Part shown: piece after piece, positions 59,227 to 64,000 of the stretch
Layout: each line of letters begins with the position of its first letter
How positions within the stretch are numbered: the first letter of the stretch is position 1
Source: JAVVHH01 sp965276815
Lineage (GTDB): Bacteria > Pseudomonadota > Alphaproteobacteria > Acetobacterales > Acetobacteraceae
DNA: 64,000 bases
Direction of reading: 5' to 3'
NCBI GenBank assembly: GCA_965276815.1
Contig: CBDIBE010000012.1
Location: 868,001 to 932,000, forward strand
Notes under the pieces: model-generated
What the model was told of the DNA's origin: nothing
What the model saw: the letters and a program-made list of their open reading frames with translations, nothing else
Database searches by the model: none
Made by a program: the position numbers and the translations under genes

Positions 59227-60290
59227 CGGCGGAGGGTGCCGTCGAGTTCGCCGGGATCGGGCCGGTCCCCTTCGCGGCCATGCTGCTTGCCGATATGGGG
59301 GCCGATATCATCCGCATCGAGCGACCCGGCGGCGGCATGCCGGGCACCGAGATCGTCCACCGTAGCCGGCCGACGCTCGTGCTCGACCTCAAACAGGACG
59401 GCGCCCGCCAGAAGGCGATGGCGCTGGTTGCAGAATCGGACGGGTTAATCGAGGGCTTCCGGCCGGGGGTAATGGAACGACTCGGGTTCGGGCCGGAGCC
59501 GGTCTTGGCGCGCAATCCCCGCCTGGTTTACGGGCGCATGACCGGGTGGGGCCAGTCCGGGCCGCTCGCCTCGTCCGCGGGGCACGACATAAACTATATC
59601 GCGGTCGCCGGTGCGCTCGGCTCATTCGGCCCGGTCGAAGGCAGGCCGGTTCCGCCGCTGAACCTGGTCGGGGATTATGGGGGTGGCGCACTGTATCTGG
59701 CGCTCGGCTTGCTGGCCGGGCTGATCGAGGCCGGGCGGTCGGGGCAGGGGCAGGTGGTCGATTGCGCGATGTGCGACGGTGCGGCCTCGCTCATGACGCT
59801 GTTTTGGTCGCTGCACGCGGCCGGTCTGTGGACCGGTGGGCGAGGAACAAATCTCCTCGACGGCGGGGCGCATTATTACTCGACATACGAGTGCGCGGAC
59901 GGGCGCTACGTCGCAGTTGGGGCGATCGAGAAACAGTTTTATGCGCTCCTGTGCGAGGGGCTCGGCGTCGAAGATCCGGCATTCCGGGAGCAGGACGACC
60001 GCGCGGCGTGGCCGGATTTGCAGGAGAAGCTGCAAGTGCTATTCCGTACGCGCACGCGTGACGAGTGGTGCACCCTGTTCGAGGGAACCGACGCCTGCGT
60101 CGCGCCCGTGCTCAGCATGCTGGAGGCGCCTGAGCATCCACACATGGCAGAGCGCCGTTCCTTCATCGACCTGGACGGCGTTCGCCAGCCGGCACCGGCA
60201 CCGCGCTTCACCCGGACGCCGTCGGCAGTCCGGCCGGCACCCACGCTTACCTTCGAGGAGGCGCTCCAGAAATGGCGCGGATGCAGCTGA
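59223..60290 (+). CDS. Alpha-methylacyl-CoA racemase (CaiB/BaiF family)
   Basis: The ATG at 59223 overlaps the preceding stop (ATGA); 355 residues. Racemase residues are visible: His in SSAGHDINYIAVAGAL and Asp in LNLVGDYGGGALYLALG, as in AMACR/MCR. It inverts the 2-methyl stereocentre of an acyl-CoA so that it can enter beta-oxidation, implying a methyl-branched (isoprenoid- or steroid-like) substrate in this pathway. The end (EEALQKWRGCS) abuts an IS21 fragment, so the last residues may be altered. Confidence 0.87.
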   Translation: MTAEGAVEFAGIGPVPFAAMLLADMGADIIRIERPGGGMPGTEIVHRSRPTLVLDLKQDGARQKAMALVAESDGLIEGFRPGVMERLGFGPEPVLARNPRLVYGRMTGWGQSGPLASSAGHDINYIAVAGALGSFGPVEGRPVPPLNLVGDYGGGALYLALGLLAGLIEAGRSGQGQVVDCAMCDGAASLMTLFWSLHAAGLWTGGRGTNLLDGGAHYYSTYECADGRYVAVGAIEKQFYALLCEGLGVEDPAFREQDDRAAWPDLQEKLQVLFRTRTRDEWCTLFEGTDACVAPVLSMLEAPEHPHMAERRSFIDLDGVRQPAPAPRFTRTPSAVRPAPTLTFEEALQKWRGCS

Positions 60291-60317
60291 GGACAGCGCG
60301 TCGGTGTTATATTAGCC

Positions 60318-60571
60318 GCACGAATTTCATCGTGCTGGACGAACTCGGCTACCTGCCGTTCGCCCAGTCCGGCGGTCAGTTGCTGTTCCACCTGATCAGC
60401 CGTCTTTACGAGCAGACCTCGATCATCGTCACCACCAACCTGGCCTTTGGCGAATGGCCCAGCGTGTTCGGGGACGCGAAGATGACCACGGCGCTACTCG
60501 ATCGCCTGACCCACCACTGCGACATTGTCGAGACCGGCAACGAGAGCTGGCGGTTCAAGAACCGGCTCTGA
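60318..60571 (+). pseudogene. istB: C-terminal fragment of IS21 helper IstB
   Basis: The reading FIVLDELGYLPFAQSGGQLL, LISRLYEQTSIIVTTNLAFG and WPSVFGDAKMTTALLDRL, ending ESWRFKNRL, is the last ~85 residues of an IstB ATPase (Walker B and sensor region). The N-terminal half is missing. It differs from the IstB at 40.5 kb, so it comes from another IS21-type element. The next ~200 bp (60572-60767) hold only a GC-rich imperfect hairpin near 60597-60620. Confidence 0.8.
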
Positions 60572-60767
60572 TCGCGGTCCTCTGCGGCTTGCACCGGTGG
60601 GTCCACAGGGACCCCCCACGCGCCGCTGCGTCAATCTCCTTGGGGGACACTCCGCGGCGCGCGGATCCCTCCTATGGACTACCGGCACAAGCCGCCTCTT
60701 TGGTGGCTGAGGCGGCCGCGGAAATCAACAGGCCGATCAGGCTCGGCCTGTCGCCGTGTCGGCGGAC

Positions 60768-61277
60768 CTATTTGGTTCCCGTGCTGTAATCCACCGGCAC
60801 GGCCTCGCCTTTGACCATCCACAATGGAATCATGACACGCCTGCTAATCAGCCATCGATTGCCTTGTCGCACAAACTGATCTTCATAGCGGAAGCCGCGT
60901 TGCAGAAGAACCTGGCTTCCAGTCGCAGGATCACGCTTGTTGAGCATTGTTATAAGCGCTTCCGCGCGTGTCGATGCTCGGCTCGCGCCGGAGAAATTGT
61001 AGTCGACGTTCATAACGTAATGAGTCACTTTGTCCATCAGTGCGATGATCGCCATGGCACCATTCCAAGCGGCCTTCTGTCCGCTGGCCGACTTTTGCGG
61101 AAAGCCGGGATGGCCGAGGTCACCGCCAAGGACTGTCTCGACATCGTCGGTCATCTGGTCTGAATACAGCGCGTAGTCCGGCCGATCGAGTCCCGCAGCC
61201 ATGCGGACCAGCGTTTCGTAGATAAGCGCCCGATCCCGTACTCTCGTTTCGTCGTCGGTCAAGTGAACATCTCCCAT
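60768..61277 (-). CDS. SnoaL/NTF2-like protein
   Basis: The ATG at 61277 gives 169 residues. Helical N-terminus (RALIYETLVRMAAGLDRPDYALYSDQMTDDVE) and a cone-shaped beta-sheet region (HYVMNVDYNF, FRYEDQFVRQGNRWLISRRV) fit the SnoaL-like fold used by dehydratases, isomerases and ring-hydroxylating dioxygenase small subunits. No partner subunit is adjacent. It is 190 bp downstream of the convergent-direction CoA-transferase gene on the same strand. Activity unknown. Confidence 0.8.
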   Translation of the reverse strand: MGDVHLTDDETRVRDRALIYETLVRMAAGLDRPDYALYSDQMTDDVETVLGGDLGHPGFPQKSASGQKAAWNGAMAIIALMDKVTHYVMNVDYNFSGASRASTRAEALITMLNKRDPATGSQVLLQRGFRYEDQFVRQGNRWLISRRVMIPLWMVKGEAVPVDYSTGTK

Positions 61278-61469
61278 CTTAGTTCCTTGAAGCGCCGGGC
61301 GCGAAGGACATCCGCCGATCCCAGCCGATGATGCCTCAAAGGAACGGATGCCTTCCTTCAGTCCCGCCAACGCGTTCGCGAGACAAGTCCCAAGGTATCG
61401 TCACAAACCAACACGCACTCTTTCATTATCCTGCGCTCCAGCGCGCTGCTTCACCAGACCTGGCAGGTG

Positions 61470-62669
61470 TCAAATCACAGCATCGACTTCCAGCGCCTTG
61501 ATCTCTGCGTCGGTCAGACCGAGCACACGGCTGAGAACCTGGTGATTGTCACGTCCCAGTGCGCCGCCAGCCCGCTTGACGGCGCCCGGTGTCTCGCTCA
61601 ATTTCGGGATGACGCCACGCATTGCCATGGAGCCGATATCGTCGGTCTCGACACGGATGATTTGTTCCCGGGCGGCATAGTGCTTGTCCGCCATGATGTC
61701 TTCCATCGTGTAGAGTTTGCTGGCCGGAACGCCCGCTCGCGTCAGAACCGGAACGAGTTCACCGCTATCCTGTTCGCTTGTCCACGCCTGCACGATCCCT
61801 TCGATTTCCTGGCGATTGGCAATGCGCCTTTGGTTGGTGCAAAACCTCGGATCTTCGACCAACTCGGCGCGGTTCATAACCCGCGCCAAACGATTGAAGA
61901 GTTCATCGGCGCTGCACCCGATCGCCACCCAGGCACCGTCCCGCGTGCGGAAATGGTTATGGGGCGCGGCGCTGGGATTGTCCGCTCCGACCGGCCCTCT
62001 CACCTGACTCAACTTATCAAAGACCTCCACGTGATCCTCGAGCATGTGGAAAACAGGCTCGAACAAGGCCAGATCGACCTGTTGTCCTTTGCCGGAAGCC
62101 TCGCGGCTTCGCAGGGCCAGCATGGCACCGAATGCCGCGTAGATTCCACTCAGATAATCGGCGAACGCCGCGACTCCCGGCAGCAGGGGCTTTCCCCCCT
62201 GTTCTCCAACCAATTGCGTCAGGCCGCCAAATGCCATCGCCGTGCGCGCGACCGATGTCAAATTCTTCATCGGACCATTTTGGCCAAATCCCGACACGCT
62301 GACCATGATGAGCCCGGGATTGTCGGCGCGCAAGGTTTCGAAATCGAGCCCCCACTTGTTCAACGTGCCCGGGCGAAAGTTTTCGATGACGATATCTACG
62401 CCCTTGCAGAGCGCGCGTATGATCTCCTGGCCGCGCGGCGTTCGCAGGTCGACCGTGATCGTCTCTTTGTTTCGAGAAATCGTGCGCCAGAAGAAGCTCG
62501 TACCCTCGACGGTTGCTCCGAGCTTCCGCAGCGGATCGCCGACTTTCGGCATCTCGACCTTGATGATGTCGGCCCCGAAGTCTCCCAGTAAAGTGCCGCA
62601 ATAGGGACCCGCGATGAAAACAGAGAGATCCAAGATTTTCACGCCTTCGAGCGGCCCTGCATTCATCAT
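61470..62669 (-). CDS. Class III CoA-transferase (CaiB/BaiF)
   Basis: A 399-residue enzyme. N-terminal ILDLSVFIAGPYCGTLLGDFGADIIKVE and the catalytic Asp in AAFADYLSGIYAAFGAM. The FENFRPG-like VIENFRPGTLNKWG motif is present. It transfers CoA from a donor acyl-CoA to an acid. Two start codons in tandem (62669, 62666); the second has better spacing from AAGGAGG. A 31-bp perfect palindrome lies just upstream of the ribosome site. Divergent from the IclR gene at 62.9 kb, which may regulate it. Confidence 0.93.
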   Translation of the reverse strand: MMNAGPLEGVKILDLSVFIAGPYCGTLLGDFGADIIKVEMPKVGDPLRKLGATVEGTSFFWRTISRNKETITVDLRTPRGQEIIRALCKGVDIVIENFRPGTLNKWGLDFETLRADNPGLIMVSVSGFGQNGPMKNLTSVARTAMAFGGLTQLVGEQGGKPLLPGVAAFADYLSGIYAAFGAMLALRSREASGKGQQVDLALFEPVFHMLEDHVEVFDKLSQVRGPVGADNPSAAPHNHFRTRDGAWVAIGCSADELFNRLARVMNRAELVEDPRFCTNQRRIANRQEIEGIVQAWTSEQDSGELVPVLTRAGVPASKLYTMEDIMADKHYAAREQIIRVETDDIGSMAMRGVIPKLSETPGAVKRAGGALGRDNHQVLSRVLGLTDAEIKALEVDAVI

Positions 62670-62679
62670 TTCCTCCTTG

Positions 62680-62710
62680 AGCGACTCGCCTGTCTGACAG
62701 GCGAGTCGCT
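62680..62710. repeat. 31-bp perfect palindrome before the CoA-transferase ribosome site
   Basis: Two 15-bp arms (AGCGACTCGCCTGTC and its reverse complement) flank a single centre base. It ends immediately next to AAGGAGG of the CoA-transferase gene, so it is either in the 5' mRNA leader, where it would fold into a stable stem, or a binding site for a dimeric regulator. It lacks a T-tract, so a simple terminator is unlikely. Confidence 0.75.
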
Positions 62711-62823
62711 GTTATTGAGTCACTGCGGCGCTTGCCTACTCTACAATTGCACCGAGCGGATATTGTGCGCCGTCGATGCAAGCCGTCGAATTGACATGCG
62801 GTCGATTAAGTATCTCATATAAG

Positions 62824-62846
62824 TACGACAGACCGTATATACGACA
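62824..62846. repeat. Direct repeats TACGACA in the iclR2 upstream region
   Basis: TACGACA occurs at 62824-62830 and 62840-62846, 16 bp apart, around the small palindrome GTATATAC. The AT-rich block lies 45-65 bp before the regulator gene and could be its operator or core promoter region. Confidence 0.45.
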
Positions 62847-62890
62847 AAGTAGACTCGGTTCTTTACCGCGTCAAGGCGCGTTGCGATGCT

Positions 62891-63676
62891 ATGCGGAGAA
62901 ATCGGCGTCGCTTGAATTCTTTGGGAAAACAGGGGCCGAATCAGGGAGTCTCAGGGGTGAAGGACGAAGGCAAGGAGCATCGGTCTGTCAGCAGGGCCGT
63001 CCAGATACTGGAATACGTCGCGGCTAACCCCGAAGGCACGAAGATGCCGGCCCTGGTGCGCGAGCTGGATGCGCCGCGATCCTCGGTTCATGGACTGGTA
63101 AGCGGCCTGGTCGCCTGCGGCTATCTGCAGACCCGGCAGGGCGCGTACTATCTCGGGCCGGCAATAGGCAAGTTACTTTCCAGTCAGCGCACGCTCGATG
63201 CAGTGGCCAAGGCCGCCATGACAAAGCTCGCCGAGGACGTCGGCGAAACCGTGCTGCTGGCGATTCGCATCGGACATTCGCTGATCTACATCGCTGCCGT
63301 GGAATCCCATCACGACATTCGATTCTCCGCGACCTTGTACGAGCGCCGCGCATTGTACCCCGCCAGTTCCGGCAAGTGCTTTCTCGCCTTCGGCACCGCT
63401 GATTTTCGCGAGAGCTATATTTCCGAACACATCAAACCCGCGCAGCGCTCGACGGTACGGTCGGAACTCGAGGAGATCACGAGAAACGGATACGCAGTTA
63501 ATCGCGGCCAAACGATTGCGGACGTCACCGCGATCGCCGTCCCACTGAAATCGCAGGACCAGTTGATCGGCTGCATCGCGGTTGCCGGTCCAACCGCTCG
63601 CATCCATGCGGATCAGTTGCCGGGTATCGCAAAGCATGCTCAAAGCGCCGCGACAGGCATCGCAAAAACTCTCTGA
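62891..63676 (+). CDS. IclR family transcriptional regulator 2
   Basis: From the ATG at 62891, 261 residues; a GTG at 62957 with GGAG 8 nt upstream would give 239 and may be the real start. Winged helix HRSVSRAVQILEYVAANPEGTKMPALVRELDAPRSSVHGLVSGLV, then effector domain with YPASSGKCFLAFG and GCIAVAGPTARI. Divergent from one class III CoA-transferase gene and followed 5 bp later by another, so it likely controls both. It belongs to the same family as the regulator at 30.4 kb but is not a close copy. Confidence 0.9.
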   Translation: MRRNRRRLNSLGKQGPNQGVSGVKDEGKEHRSVSRAVQILEYVAANPEGTKMPALVRELDAPRSSVHGLVSGLVACGYLQTRQGAYYLGPAIGKLLSSQRTLDAVAKAAMTKLAEDVGETVLLAIRIGHSLIYIAAVESHHDIRFSATLYERRALYPASSGKCFLAFGTADFRESYISEHIKPAQRSTVRSELEEITRNGYAVNRGQTIADVTAIAVPLKSQDQLIGCIAVAGPTARIHADQLPGIAKHAQSAATGIAKTL

Positions 63677-63681
63677 TAGTT

Positions 63682-64000
63682 GTGGATTTGGCTATGCCGC
63701 TTTCTGGACTGGAGTTCGGTGCCGCTGATTGGCCAGCCGCGCAAATGGCCGCGGAATTCCTACACAGCCTCGGAGCCCGGTATGCTCATGAACGCCAGCG
63801 GCTTGCGGCAGGTGTAGCGCTGTCGTGCGGGTCAAGACGCGTCTACGCGAAGCCTTCGACACCGCGCGAGGATCTGCTGGCTTCGGGGATCATGGATCTG
63901 ACGGGCCGGTGGAATGGGCCAGGCCTGACGCCGGTTGGTTGCGCGGCGACGGTCGCTCGTGCCGCCGGGCTTGCGATGAGTTTGTTGTCCGACGCGACGG
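63682..64000 (+). CDS. Class III CoA-transferase-like protein, N-terminal part (runs off window)
   Basis: From a GTG at 63682 or ATG at 63694 the frame stays open to the window end (~105 residues). Phrases such as AAEFLHSLGARYAHERQRL and LLASGIMDLTGRWNGPGLTPVG resemble the N-terminal region of CaiB/BaiF CoA-transferases, including the frequently seen (S)GxMxLTGxxDGPPLxPPG element. It follows iclR2 by 5 bp, probably as one operon. Assignment is tentative because most of the protein lies outside. Confidence 0.6.
   Translation, partial: MDLAMPLSGLEFGAADWPAAQMAAEFLHSLGARYAHERQRLAAGVALSCGSRRVYAKPSTPREDLLASGIMDLTGRWNGPGLTPVGCAATVARAAGLAMSLLSDAT

Noticed and set aside
60597..60622. GC-rich imperfect hairpin considered as a terminator
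   Set aside because: No T-tract follows and the stem is interrupted; it is more likely the tail of the IS21 fragment.
1..64000. CRISPR arrays, tRNA or rRNA genes, phage or toxin-antitoxin modules
   Set aside because: No regularly spaced repeats, cloverleaf-like stretches or characteristic proteins were seen; the repeated elements found are operators and IS remnants.

Overview
The window is GC-rich, densely coding bacterial DNA with Shine-Dalgarno starts, many ATGA, GTGA and TGATG stop/start overlaps, and few intergenic gaps. Three branched-chain-type (Liv) ABC transporters sit beside acyl-CoA ligases, with unlinked beta-oxidation modules and IS3/IS21/IS256 relics. This suits a metabolically versatile soil or sediment proteobacterium, most likely an alphaproteobacterium (inference, moderate confidence). 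I saw no tRNA, rRNA or CRISPR array.

Layout. 1-1.7 kb: two MFS transporters. 1.7-2.6 kb: decayed gene fragments. 2.6-11.5 kb (minus): a ten-gene catabolic operon running P450, ferredoxin, SDR, two thiolase-like proteins, DUF35 protein, cyclase-family hydrolase, a two-subunit acyl-CoA dehydrogenase and an enoyl-CoA hydratase. 11.6-20.3 kb (minus): Liv transporter 1 with two CoA ligases and a DUF2889 protein. 20.5-35.1 kb: a second catabolic island (luciferase-like monooxygenase, two SMP-30 lactonase-type proteins, Liv transporter 2, CoA ligase, aldehyde dehydrogenase, beta-hydroxyacid dehydrogenases) around an IclR regulator. 36.2-39.1 kb: TetR regulator and a flavin monooxygenase. 39.4-42.9 kb: nested IS21/IS256/IS3 relics and a broken esterase. 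42.9-60.3 kb: a third island (acyl-CoA dehydrogenase, Liv transporter 3, two CoA ligases, TetR regulator, thiolase, FadB-like protein, and a thiolase-like/DUF35/thiolase-like/racemase cassette). 60.3-64 kb: IstB fragment, NTF2-like protein, two class III CoA-transferases (one cut by the window end) and a second IclR regulator.

How it fits together. Each island has the same logic: import an organic acid, activate it to a CoA thioester, oxidise it (P450, flavin monooxygenase or acyl-CoA dehydrogenase), and cleave it. The most distinctive features are (i) two thiolase-like/DUF35 cassettes whose thiolase-like proteins lack the nucleophilic cysteine, suggesting CoA-ester retro-aldolases like Ltp2-ChsH2 rather than thiolases, and (ii) three sets of repeated operators readable in the sequence, each mapping onto one island: an IclR-type 16-bp site placed exactly 12 bp upstream of the -35 box at five promoters plus one over the iclR promoter; a GTCAAC-N6-GTTGAC palindrome over three -35 boxes; and a CAAACG-NN-CGTTTG-type site at three promoters. 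Substrates are not identifiable from sequence alone; terpenoid, steroid side-chain or alicyclic acids are reasonable guesses.
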